Of a stretch of DNA of 42,249 nucleotides, positions 8,488-16,641 are shown piece after piece. Within the stretch, counting starts at the first letter, position 1, and each line of letters begins with the position of its first letter. Source of the DNA: a bacterium (lineage in GTDB: Bacteria; Cyanobacteriota; Vampirovibrionia; Gastranaerophilales; JAILCC01); the NCBI GenBank assembly GCA_024680555.1, contig JAILCC010000023.1, forward strand, positions 1-42,249, in the 5' to 3' direction. The translations under genes were made by a program, and so were the position numbers. The notes under the pieces were generated by a model. The model made no database searches. It had not been told where the DNA came from and saw only the letters and a list, made by a program, of their open reading frames with translations.

Positions 8488-9927
8488 ATGTATAACAAAA
8501 ACTCATTAAAAGCCGAAGAATTTATAGATAATGACGAAGTATTGCGAACTCTTGAGTTTGCCGAAAAAAATAAAAATAACATTGACTTGATAAATGAAAT
8601 TTTAGAAAAAGCACGTCCGATTAAATACGGAAAAGAAACGCATTGTAAAGGGTTAACTCACGAAGAAGCAAGCATACTTCTTGCTTGTGAAGATGAAAAT
8701 ATTTTAAAAAAAATATATGCGCTTGCAGAGGAAATAAAAGAGGCATTTTACGGTGAAAGAATAGTGATTTTTGCCCCATTGTATCTTTCAAACTATTGCG
8801 TAAACGGTTGTATTTATTGTCCTTATCACAAACAAAATACGCATATTCCGAGAAAAAAACTTTCTCAGGAAGAAGTAAAGGCGGAAGTAATTGCGCTTCA
8901 AGATATGGGGCATAAACGTCTTGCGATAGAAGCAGGTGAAGACCCTGTTAACAACCCCATTGAATATATTTTGGACTGCATAAATACTATTTACTCCATT
9001 AAACATAAAAATGGTGCTATCAGGCGTGTGAATGTAAATATTGCGGCTACAACTGTTGAAAACTATCGCAAATTAAAGGATGCAGGCATAGGAACGTATA
9101 TTTTGTTTCAAGAAACTTATCACAAAGAATCTTATGAAAAACTTCATCCTACAGGTCCGAAGCATAATTATGCCTACCATACAGAGGCTATGGACAGAGC
9201 TATGGACGGTGGCATTGATGATGTCGGGTTAGGGGTTTTATTCGGTTTAGAAAGGTATAAGTACGAATTTGCGGCACTATTGATGCACGCAGAGCACTTA
9301 GAGGCGGTTCATGGTGTAGGACCGCATACAATTTCGGTTCCACGTATTAAAAAGGCGGATGATATTGACCCGAGCGCATTTGATAATGGCATAGATGATG
9401 AAACTTTTGCCAAAATAGTTGCTATAACACGTATTGCAGTTCCTTATACAGGTATAATCGTTTCTACAAGAGAATCTCAAACGGTCAGAGAAAAATTATT
9501 AAAATTAGGCGTTTCTCAAGTTTCAGGTGCATCGAGAACTTCCGTGGGCGGATATACTCAGGAAGAACGACCTGTTGATACAGAACAGTTTGATGTTTCA
9601 GACCAAAGAACTCTCGATGAAGTAGTCAGATGGCTTCTTGAATTGGGACATATACCTTCTTTCTGTACAGCTTGTTACAGAGAAGGGAGAACCGGCGACA
9701 GGTTTATGTCATTGTGCAAAACAGGGCAAATTCAAAACTGCTGCCAACCTAATGCGCTGATTACGTTGAAAGAGTTTTTGACCGATTATGCAAGCGCAGA
9801 AACAAAGAAAATCGGCGAGGAATTTATCAAAAAAGAGCTTGAAAAAGTTAAAAATGAGTCGGTGAAAAAAGTTTTAACCGCTAATCTCGGTGAAATCGAG
9901 CAAGGTAAAAGAGATTTTAGGTTTTAA
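8488..9927 (+). CDS. hydG: [FeFe]-hydrogenase H-cluster maturase HydG (radical SAM)
   Basis: A 479-residue radical SAM enzyme. The cluster-binding motif is CX3CX2C (C104-C108-C111, in YCVNGCIYCPY). The C-terminal CX2CX22C (CTAC followed by the second Cys of QNCC) is what separates HydG from thiamine enzyme ThiH. HydG cleaves tyrosine to deliver CO and cyanide on an Fe synthon for the hydrogenase H-cluster. No hydE, hydF or hydrogenase structural gene is in the window, so they must be elsewhere. It is convergent with feoAB with only 11 bases between the stops, placing iron uptake beside iron-centre assembly. Start chosen by the GGGAAAT spacing after the regulator gene. Confidence 0.95.
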   Translation: MYNKNSLKAEEFIDNDEVLRTLEFAEKNKNNIDLINEILEKARPIKYGKETHCKGLTHEEASILLACEDENILKKIYALAEEIKEAFYGERIVIFAPLYLSNYCVNGCIYCPYHKQNTHIPRKKLSQEEVKAEVIALQDMGHKRLAIEAGEDPVNNPIEYILDCINTIYSIKHKNGAIRRVNVNIAATTVENYRKLKDAGIGTYILFQETYHKESYEKLHPTGPKHNYAYHTEAMDRAMDGGIDDVGLGVLFGLERYKYEFAALLMHAEHLEAVHGVGPHTISVPRIKKADDIDPSAFDNGIDDETFAKIVAITRIAVPYTGIIVSTRESQTVREKLLKLGVSQVSGASRTSVGGYTQEERPVDTEQFDVSDQRTLDEVVRWLLELGHIPSFCTACYREGRTGDRFMSLCKTGQIQNCCQPNALITLKEFLTDYASAETKKIGEEFIKKELEKVKNESVKKVLTANLGEIEQGKRDFRF

Positions 9928-9938
9928 ACTGCTGATAA

Positions 9939-12299
9939 TCAATAAAATAAATATAATCCGGCATGATATACAATGAATGCGACCAACCATGCGATTGAAC
10001 ATTGCAAAATCACTACTCCTACAGCATAAGCTCTGCCAAGCTCCCTTTTTACGGTTGCTATTGCAGCTACGCACGGAGTATATAACAATGAAAATACAAG
10101 GAACACAAAAGCCGTTAATTTTGAAAAATACATAGGAAGCATATCTGCTTCACCGCCCATTAAAACGCAAAGCGTGCTCACTACGCTCTCTTTTGCCATA
10201 AAGCCGCTGATAAATGCGGTTGATATTCTCCAGTCCGTTATACCAAGCGGTTTGAAGATAGGGGTTAAAAGGCTTCCTAAACCTGCCAAAATACTGTTTG
10301 AAGTGTTTTGTACAATATTCAAGTGGAAATCAAAAGTTTGCAAGAACCAAATAACTATTGTTGCCCAGAAAATTATTGTAAATGCTTTTGTTATAAAGTC
10401 TTTGGACTTCATATATATGAGTCGATATACGTTTACGGCGCTCGGAAATCTGTAATTCGGTAACTCCATAACAAAAGGAACAGGATTACCCTTGAATGCA
10501 AAAAGTTTCATTATGTAAGCAAAAATAATGCCCACGATAATGCCTATCAAGTATAACCCCATTACAACGAGTATTTCGTGCCTTGCAAAAAATGCTGCCG
10601 TAAAAAATGCGTAAATCGGGAGTTTTGCGCTGCAGCTCATAAAAGGAGTCAGAAATATTGTCATTTTTCTGTCCCTTTCCGACGGCAAGGTTCTCGATGC
10701 CATAATAGCCGGAACGCTGCACCCAAAGCCGATTATCATGGGAACAAAACTTCTGCCCGAAAGTCCGATTTTACGCAGGGCTTTATCCATTATAAAAGCT
10801 ACACGTGCCATATAGCCGGTATCTTCCAAAATTGAAAGGAAGAAAAACAGTACGACTATGATTGGTAAAAAGCTCAAAACGCTTCCTACACCGGCAAAAA
10901 TACCGTCAATAATCAGCGAATGGAAAACAGGATTTAGTCCGTATGAGGTTAAACCGTTGTCTGCCGCATTCGTAATGATTTCAATTCCTTTGTCCATTAA
11001 ATCGGATAAGAAAGTTCCGACAGGTCCGAAAGTCATATACAAAATAAATGCCATAATGCACAAAAAAGCTAATAATGCCGTATATTTTCCGGTCAAGATT
11101 TTATCAAGTTTGTTAGAAAATTCATATTCTTTAGACTCTTTCGGTTTGGAAACAAATTGGCTGCAAAGCTTTTCTATGAAAGAAAAACGCATATCAGCCA
11201 TTGCAGAAACTCTGTCCGTTCCTGTTTCGGTTTCCATTTGTTTGATTTGTTTTTCAATTGCACTCAATTCGTTTTTGTCTAACATTAAAGATTTTTTTAT
11301 GAGTTTGTCATCTTCAACTAATTTTGTTGCTGCGAAACGAATCGGAATTTTTGTTGCAATAGCGTGGTCTTCAATTTCGTGGATGATAGAGTGTATACAA
11401 CGGTGGAGAGCGCCTTCTTTTCCGTCTTTGCACTCGCAAAAATCAAGGCTGTTCGGGCATTCTTCGTACCTTGCCACATTTATTGCGTGCTCTATAAGTT
11501 CGTCAATACCTTCATTTTTTGCCGCCGAAATCGGAATAACAGGCACCCCGAGAATGTTTTCAAGCCCGTTAATATCTATACTGCCTGAATTTTCTTTAAC
11601 TTCGTCCATCATATTAAGCGCAATAACCATCGGAACATTAAGCTCCAGTAATTGAAGCGTTAAAAGGAGATTTCTTTCAATGTTGGTTGCATCAACGATA
11701 TTTATAATTCCGTCGGGTTTTTCGTTCAGAATAAAGTCACGGGTAATGATTTCTTCTTTACTGTATGGTGACAATGAATATATGCCGGGCAAATCCGTTA
11801 TGATGAGGTCTTTGTTTCCCTTAATCATGCCGTCAATTCTGTCCACTGTAACTCCCGGGAAGTTTCCTACGTGTTGATTTGAACCTGTTAGTTTGTTGAA
11901 AAGAGTAGTCTTTCCCGAATTTTGATTTCCTGCAAGAGCAAATTTTACACGAGTTTTTGAGGGAGTTTTTTTGTTATTTAGTTTATACTTTTGTGTTTCA
12001 CCGATTTGAGAGTGTTCTGTTTCTTGAAATTTTTCTCTCTTAGGTTGTAGGTTATGCGAGTCGTGAATGTCGGTTACGGTTATTTTGGCTGCATTTTCTT
12101 TTCGCAAGGTTAACTCATACCCTCTGAGGCGAAATTCCATAGGATCGCCTAACGGAGCGGTTTTTATCAATGTAACTTCCACTCCGGGGGTTAGCCCCAT
12201 ATTTAAAATATGCGCTCTCAGTGCTTTATCTTCATTATCGACAGAGACGATAATTGCGTCTTGTCCGACTTTTATTTTATCTAATGTTTTTTCTTTCAT
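9939..12299 (-). CDS. feoB: Ferrous iron transporter, FeoA-FeoB fusion
   Basis: A 786-residue protein. Residues 1-77 are an SH3-like FeoA domain ('ILNMGLTPGVEV', 'DPMEFRLRGYELTLR'). After a polar linker comes the FeoB G domain: G1 GNQNSGKTT (124-131), G3 DLPG, G4 NMMDE, G5 SAAKNEG. Then follow the membrane core with gate motifs ('FGCSVPAIMASRTL', 'TPFMSCSAKLPIY') and the C-terminal TM bundle. It imports Fe2+ across the inner membrane. The frame opens at 12341, but that lies at the predicted transcription start; the ATG at 12299 begins the FeoA domain and gives a ~40-base leader, so I use it. No strong Shine-Dalgarno is visible. FeoA and FeoB are usually separate proteins. Confidence 0.94.
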   Translation of the reverse strand: MKEKTLDKIKVGQDAIIVSVDNEDKALRAHILNMGLTPGVEVTLIKTAPLGDPMEFRLRGYELTLRKENAAKITVTDIHDSHNLQPKREKFQETEHSQIGETQKYKLNNKKTPSKTRVKFALAGNQNSGKTTLFNKLTGSNQHVGNFPGVTVDRIDGMIKGNKDLIITDLPGIYSLSPYSKEEIITRDFILNEKPDGIINIVDATNIERNLLLTLQLLELNVPMVIALNMMDEVKENSGSIDINGLENILGVPVIPISAAKNEGIDELIEHAINVARYEECPNSLDFCECKDGKEGALHRCIHSIIHEIEDHAIATKIPIRFAATKLVEDDKLIKKSLMLDKNELSAIEKQIKQMETETGTDRVSAMADMRFSFIEKLCSQFVSKPKESKEYEFSNKLDKILTGKYTALLAFLCIMAFILYMTFGPVGTFLSDLMDKGIEIITNAADNGLTSYGLNPVFHSLIIDGIFAGVGSVLSFLPIIVVLFFFLSILEDTGYMARVAFIMDKALRKIGLSGRSFVPMIIGFGCSVPAIMASRTLPSERDRKMTIFLTPFMSCSAKLPIYAFFTAAFFARHEILVVMGLYLIGIIVGIIFAYIMKLFAFKGNPVPFVMELPNYRFPSAVNVYRLIYMKSKDFITKAFTIIFWATIVIWFLQTFDFHLNIVQNTSNSILAGLGSLLTPIFKPLGITDWRISTAFISGFMAKESVVSTLCVLMGGEADMLPMYFSKLTAFVFLVFSLLYTPCVAAIATVKRELGRAYAVGVVILQCSIAWLVAFIVYHAGLYLFY

Positions 12300-12320
12300 G
12301 GTAATGTGTTTTATACTTAA

Positions 12321-12342
12321 AGTGTTAGGCTTAGCTAACACT
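12321..12342. promoter_or_regulatory. Palindromic operator overlapping the feoAB start site
   Basis: AGTGTTAG (12321-12328) and CTAACACT (12335-12342) are perfect 8-base inverted repeats around GCTTAG. The element starts right after the -10 box and covers roughly -3 to +18, the place where a repressor would block initiation. The TTAG/CTAA half-sites recall metal-dependent DtxR/IdeR-type boxes more than a Fur box. Which protein binds is inference; no regulator gene lies nearby. Confidence 0.75.
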
Positions 12343-12345
12343 ATA

Positions 12346-12374
12346 ATTATACCAACAACTTACTTATATATCAA
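12346..12374 (-). promoter_or_regulatory. Sigma-70 type promoter of feoAB
   Basis: On the minus strand TTGATA (12369-12374) and a perfect TATAAT (12346-12351) are separated by exactly 17 bases. The predicted start is near 12339, about 40 bases before the feoAB ATG. The -35 box begins nine bases after the stop of the upstream hydrolase gene, so feoAB is an independent unit despite the same orientation. Confidence 0.82.
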
Positions 12375-12382
12375 CAAAAAAA

Positions 12383-13621
12383 TTATGTATTTGACAGGTA
12401 TTCAATTATGCCGTCAATGTAATCTTTATGCGTTTTTTTGCCGGAGGTTTTTGTCATAAGTACTTTTAGTGCGGTTTTAATGCTTTCGGCGCTGATTTGT
12501 GAGAATATAAATTCTAATTGTTTGGAAACAACAGAAATTATGTTGCCGTTCGCCACAGACAAGAGTTTTTCTTTTTGTTCGGTTTGCATTGAAAGAAGTG
12601 GGGTTGCGGCATTTTTAATAATTACTCCGACAGGAGAAGTTTGCGGGATGTCAATGGTTTCTCCGCCAAACAATTTTTGCAATTGTTCCTGCAAAAAGTT
12701 TCCTGAAAAATCAATGGCTGGAAGATTAAATTTTTGAGTAATTGAATTTATAAAATCGGGCATAGATTTAAAATATTTCATAGGATTGTTTTTATCAAAG
12801 TACCATAGGGAAAGTCCCTCTGTTTGGTTAAAACTTTTCGGCTTTCTTATGACTTTGCCCATTTTATCTTCCGTATATTCAAAAATTCCCTCGTGCGTAG
12901 TAAGCAAAATATTATTCAAAACCTGTACTGTTGAATTGTTGTCAACTTCTTCCATCGGAATGGGCGTTATCAAATAGCAGCTGCCTACTCTTTCCCCGTA
13001 CACTCCGCACCAGTCATTCATTACAGAGTAGTTTGTGATGAATGAATAATCCAAATTAGGATTGCAGTCAAAGTCTTCCAACAGGTGTTTGCAGCCGGGG
13101 GCGTTGAAAGAGTATGCTTCTACCTTTTTGCGGTTTACAGTGTACTCTTTTGCTGAAACTAGCTGCGTTAGAGCGCCGCCCAATGACTGTCCCACAATTA
13201 TAATCTTGCTTTTCGGGTTTTGTTTTTTTACAGTTTTATAAAAATTCCAAGCATCGGAAAATTGTTCATCAATTATACCTACCATAAGATTGAGGTCGGT
13301 TAAAACATCTTTTATCAAAGCTAAAATATCGGAAACATTTTCGCCAAGCCCAAATCTTTCCGTTCCTCTGAATGCTATAACGATTTCATTTTGATTTCTA
13401 TTTTCAAAAACATTTCCGACAAAACCGCTGTCTTCATTTTTGTAACTGTAAAAATCGGTATCGCCATTTTTACTCAAAAGGGTATCTGGGATTTTTTTGA
13501 ATTTTGTATTTGATATATCGATTTCTTTTAGTTTATAGTTTCCCAGTTCATAATAAAATTTTCCGCCGTACGCAATTTTTGCGAGCCTTAAATAGTCTTT
13601 ATTTATCTTCTTTTCAAACAT
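12383..13621 (-). CDS. Class 3 lipase-like alpha/beta hydrolase
   Basis: The 412-residue protein has the lipase elbow GQSLGG with nucleophile Ser146, preceded by 'SKIIIVGQS', and an earlier strand 'NEIVIAFRGTE' that is typical of class 3 lipases and the related DUF2974 family. Probable acid and base residues lie in 'YSVMNDWCG' and 'LLTTHEGIFEY'. The last ~130 residues are helical and outside the hydrolase core. No signal peptide is evident, so it is probably cytoplasmic or exported by another route. Substrate unknown (phospholipid or glyceride ester by family). It has its own promoter-like boxes upstream and is divergent from the sigma factor gene. Confidence 0.78.
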   Translation of the reverse strand: MFEKKINKDYLRLAKIAYGGKFYYELGNYKLKEIDISNTKFKKIPDTLLSKNGDTDFYSYKNEDSGFVGNVFENRNQNEIVIAFRGTERFGLGENVSDILALIKDVLTDLNLMVGIIDEQFSDAWNFYKTVKKQNPKSKIIIVGQSLGGALTQLVSAKEYTVNRKKVEAYSFNAPGCKHLLEDFDCNPNLDYSFITNYSVMNDWCGVYGERVGSCYLITPIPMEEVDNNSTVQVLNNILLTTHEGIFEYTEDKMGKVIRKPKSFNQTEGLSLWYFDKNNPMKYFKSMPDFINSITQKFNLPAIDFSGNFLQEQLQKLFGGETIDIPQTSPVGVIIKNAATPLLSMQTEQKEKLLSVANGNIISVVSKQLEFIFSQISAESIKTALKVLMTKTSGKKTHKDYIDGIIEYLSNT

Positions 13622-13661
13622 AATCTAATCTGCCTTTTTAGTGTGATATAACTCATAGGAC

Positions 13662-13690
13662 ATTTTATCGTGGTAATAAAAAAAATACAA
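13662..13690 (-). promoter_or_regulatory. Possible promoter of the lipase-like gene
   Basis: On the minus strand TTGTAT (13685-13690) and TAAAAT (13662-13667) are separated by 17 bases, predicting a start near 13655 and a ~34-base leader. Each box matches consensus at four to five positions. Confidence 0.45.
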
Positions 13691-13788
13691 TTTTGAACTT
13701 TAAAAAATTTTTATCGTCTGTTAGGGTAGGAGAAAAAATTTTTCTTAGAGATAAGGGTTAGACTTTTTGTTCAGAAAAGGAGAGAAAT

Positions 13789-14718
13789 ATGCAACAGATT
13801 GCTTATACCGATTTGGATAATGAAAATTATGTTTTTCAAAATGAAGAAGAAATAAGAACATTCAACTATTTAAAATCCGATAATACGGATGACATTTTGC
13901 AGATGTATTTAAAGGATATAGGGCGCAAAAAAATGTTGAGTGCGGCTGACGAACTTGAAATCGCAAAGACGATTAGAGAGGGCAGTCCAATACAGTCAAA
14001 AAGCGCAACAAACAAACTTGTCCATGCAAATTTGCGTTTGGTTATAAGTATTGCCAAAAAATATGTTGGGCAGGGTGTGCTTTTTATGGACTTGGTGCAA
14101 GAAGGGAGCTTGGGACTTATTAAGGCGGCAGAAAAGTTTGATTACAAAAAGGGTTTCAGATTTTCTACGTATGCAACTTGGTGGATAAGACAGACAATTA
14201 TTCGTGCTATTGCAAATCACTCCAAAACAATTCGCATACCTGTTCACATGTCTGAAAAAATAAGGCGATACAAAAATGCGTGTACGAAACTTTCTTCGGA
14301 ATTAAGCAGAGAACCTACGGATGAAGAACTTTCAAAGGTTTTAAAAATGCCTGAGGAAAAGCTCTTTTTGATAAGAAAAGCTATGGAACGAGAGCCGATA
14401 AGCCTTGATATGCCTATTGGTGATGAAATAAACTTGGAGGACTATATCCCAGATGATGATACAAAAACTCCGGATATCAAAATTGAAAAATCTTTGATGA
14501 AAAATGATATTGCGGAATTGCTGAAAATTCTTACGGAAAGAGAACAAGAAATAATCAGGCAGCGTTTCGGAATAGGAAATCAAAAAATTGCAACACTTGA
14601 AGAACTGGGTAAAAAAATGGGCTTTTCTAAGGAAAGAATAAGGCAAATTGAAGAAAAGGCAGTTAGAAAGCTACGCTTTTCAAAAGAAGCAAAAGCGCTC
14701 AGAGATTATTTGAGGTAA
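13789..14718 (+). CDS. RNA polymerase sigma factor, sigma-70 family (group 2 type)
   Basis: The 309-residue protein contains region 1.2 ('[16 protein letters not shown]'), region 2 with the core-binding and melting helix ('[20 protein letters not shown]', '[13 protein letters not shown]'), region 3 ('[12 protein letters not shown]', '[12 protein letters not shown]') and region 4 with the helix-turn-helix ('[20 protein letters not shown]'). Region 1.1 is absent and the length matches cyanobacterial-type group 2 factors, so an alternative sigma for stress or growth phase is more likely than the primary one, though a short primary factor cannot be excluded. A strong AAAGGAGAG ribosome binding site precedes the ATG. 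It ends one base before the opposing GGDEF gene. Confidence 0.93.
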   Translation: MQQIAYTDLDNENYVFQNEEEIRTFNYLKSDNTDDILQMYLKDIGRKKMLSAADELEIAKTIREGSPIQSKSATNKLVHANLRLVISIAKKYVGQGVLFMDLVQEGSLGLIKAAEKFDYKKGFRFSTYATWWIRQTIIRAIANHSKTIRIPVHMSEKIRRYKNACTKLSSELSREPTDEELSKVLKMPEEKLFLIRKAMEREPISLDMPIGDEINLEDYIPDDDTKTPDIKIEKSLMKNDIAELLKILTEREQEIIRQRFGIGNQKIATLEELGKKMGFSKERIRQIEEKAVRKLRFSKEAKALRDYLR

Positions 14719-14719
14719 T

Positions 14720-16618
14720 TTATACAATATTCCTTATAATCTCTACAATGCGGGGGTTCCACTTTTTGCCGGCACCTTCGCCTAAAATTTGCAAAGCAAT
14801 TGCTTTAGAGAAAGCTTTTCTGTAAGGACGTTGGCTGATTAGCGCAAAATATGCGTTGATGGCAACTAAAATAGCTGTACCTATAGGAATTTCCTCTCCC
14901 TTTAATATACCTGGAATACCGGAACCGTCATAATATTCGTTCCAATTTTCCAAAAGAGCGATAATATTTGAAGCGGTACCTATTGGGGCAAGAATTTCTT
15001 TTGCCGCAATTATCGGGTGATTTAGTATTTCGGCTTTTTCTGCATCCGTCAACGGTCCGTCTTTCAATAATATATTTTCGGGGAGCATTATGTTGCTTAT
15101 ATCATACACAATTGCAGCCATTTTGAATTTGTCTATATCTTCTTGGGATATTTCAATTGCTTTTGCAACTTTGACTATCATATCCATTTTTTCTTTGACG
15201 TTACCTTTTTGGTAAGGCTCATAAATATTAACAAATTCATCTACTACGAGGAATATGATATCGTCAATGTTTTTATCTGTAGTATTAGTGTTTTTAAGCT
15301 TTTCAATAAGTTCATCAGCGTGTTTTTCATCAATATGAATAAGTTTTTGTTCAAGCAAGTGAATCAAGAGGTCGAGAGCTTGGCGCTTCCAAATATTTTC
15401 ATCCCAAGCTTGTGCTACTTGTATTTGGTTTCTGCCGTTTCGTTTTGCCCGATACATAGCTTGGTCAACTAATTCTACGAGTTCTTGCACGTTATCGCTG
15501 TGCGTAAGGAGAGTGCCGACACCGATACTTGCGGTGATTTGACCTATACCCTCAATAGGAGTATTTTCTATGGTTGCTCTTAACCTTTCTGCGGCAATTT
15601 TTCCGCCGTCAATATCAACACCGGGAAGAATTACGCCAAATTCTTCTCCGCCGAAACGTGACGGAATATCAATTTGGCGAGCATTTTTCTTTAAAGCATT
15701 TGCAATACCTATAATAGCGGCATCACCTGCGGAGTGACCATAATTATCGTTGATGACTTTCAGGTGGTCAAGGTCGAGTGTAATAAGCGTAAAGGGTTGT
15801 TTTAACCGCAAAGAACGTTTTGCTTCATTAGCAAGGCATTGGTCAAAATGTCGTCTGTTATAAAGTCCGGTCAAACCGTCAGTTATTGCTTGTTGTTTTA
15901 TTGTTTGGAACAGGTCTGCAATTGTAACTGCAAGCTCAATTTGTTTGGCAAACAGATTTAAAAAATTCAATTCCGTATCGCCAAGCTCGCTTCTCGGAGA
16001 AATAACCTGCAAAACTCCAAAAGTTTTCTTTTGAAATATTATCGGGATAAACACGATAGCCTTGTCTTTCAACATTTCGGAAATTTTGCTAATCTGTTGA
16101 GCTTCAAGCGAAAAATTTGTTCCGACAAAAATATCTTCAAATTTTTCTGAATTTACGATTTCTTGTTGGGACATTGTTTTGATAATGATGTTGTCTTTGC
16201 ATTTTACCGAAACCGAAAAATCAGACATATTTTTATTGAGGATGTGTTTCAGGTCTTTTAAAGATTCCGCATAAGAACTTTCTCTGATTTTCAGGTATGC
16301 GTCTTTTCCATCGCCGAAAAGTTGGAAGATTACCGCATTAAGGTAGCCGAGGTTTGCAGTCATTCCGTGCGAAATCGTTTTTAATACTTCATTCAATGGT
16401 TCGGAAGAATTCATGGTGCTCCATATATTTTGGAGTGTCAAAATGCTTTTGTTTGCCTGTTGGAGTTCGTCCATTCTCTCATCAATTTCACGCTGTAAAG
16501 CTGCGTTGCGCTCAAGGACTTGAGAATATGACAAGCGTTCTTCCGAAACGACATTTTCAAATTCGCTAATTTTTTCACCGTAACTTTTTATTTTATTGAA
16601 AAACTTTGAAAAAACCAT
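14720..16618 (-). CDS. GAF-GGDEF diguanylate cyclase with degenerate HD-GYP domain
   Basis: A 632-residue signalling protein. Residues 15-65 look like a coiled coil, 70-235 a GAF-type sensor, and 240-400 a GGDEF domain with GGEEF at 323-327 and the inhibitory I-site RxxD (RQID, 314-317) exactly five residues upstream, so c-di-GMP synthesis with product feedback is expected. Residues 410-632 align with an HD-GYP domain ('ILLKDGPLTDAEKAEI..HP', 'YYDGSGIP', 'RPYRKA.S') but the catalytic HD is YD (505-506), the downstream HHE-type residues are missing and GYP is GIP. That domain is probably a binding or dimerisation module, not a phosphodiesterase. It lies 23 bases after proS and may share its transcript. 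Confidence 0.9.
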   Translation of the reverse strand: MVFSKFFNKIKSYGEKISEFENVVSEERLSYSQVLERNAALQREIDERMDELQQANKSILTLQNIWSTMNSSEPLNEVLKTISHGMTANLGYLNAVIFQLFGDGKDAYLKIRESSYAESLKDLKHILNKNMSDFSVSVKCKDNIIIKTMSQQEIVNSEKFEDIFVGTNFSLEAQQISKISEMLKDKAIVFIPIIFQKKTFGVLQVISPRSELGDTELNFLNLFAKQIELAVTIADLFQTIKQQAITDGLTGLYNRRHFDQCLANEAKRSLRLKQPFTLITLDLDHLKVINDNYGHSAGDAAIIGIANALKKNARQIDIPSRFGGEEFGVILPGVDIDGGKIAAERLRATIENTPIEGIGQITASIGVGTLLTHSDNVQELVELVDQAMYRAKRNGRNQIQVAQAWDENIWKRQALDLLIHLLEQKLIHIDEKHADELIEKLKNTNTTDKNIDDIIFLVVDEFVNIYEPYQKGNVKEKMDMIVKVAKAIEISQEDIDKFKMAAIVYDISNIMLPENILLKDGPLTDAEKAEILNHPIIAAKEILAPIGTASNIIALLENWNEYYDGSGIPGILKGEEIPIGTAILVAINAYFALISQRPYRKAFSKAIALQILGEGAGKKWNPRIVEIIRNIV

Positions 16619-16641
16619 TTATCACCCATAAATATGCTTGA

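Noticed and set aside
8488..9927. Identity as thiamine enzyme ThiH instead of HydG
   Set aside because: The C-terminal CX2CX22C cluster motif and the adjacent hydrogenase regulator point to HydG; no thiamine genes nearby.
10858..11655. 265-codon plus-strand frame inside feoAB
   Set aside because: Antisense shadow of the FeoB membrane core; no motif and no start signal.
13789..14718. Calling the sigma factor the primary RpoD/SigA
   Set aside because: Length and lack of region 1.1 fit group 2 better, and the vital factor cannot be identified without the rest of the genome.
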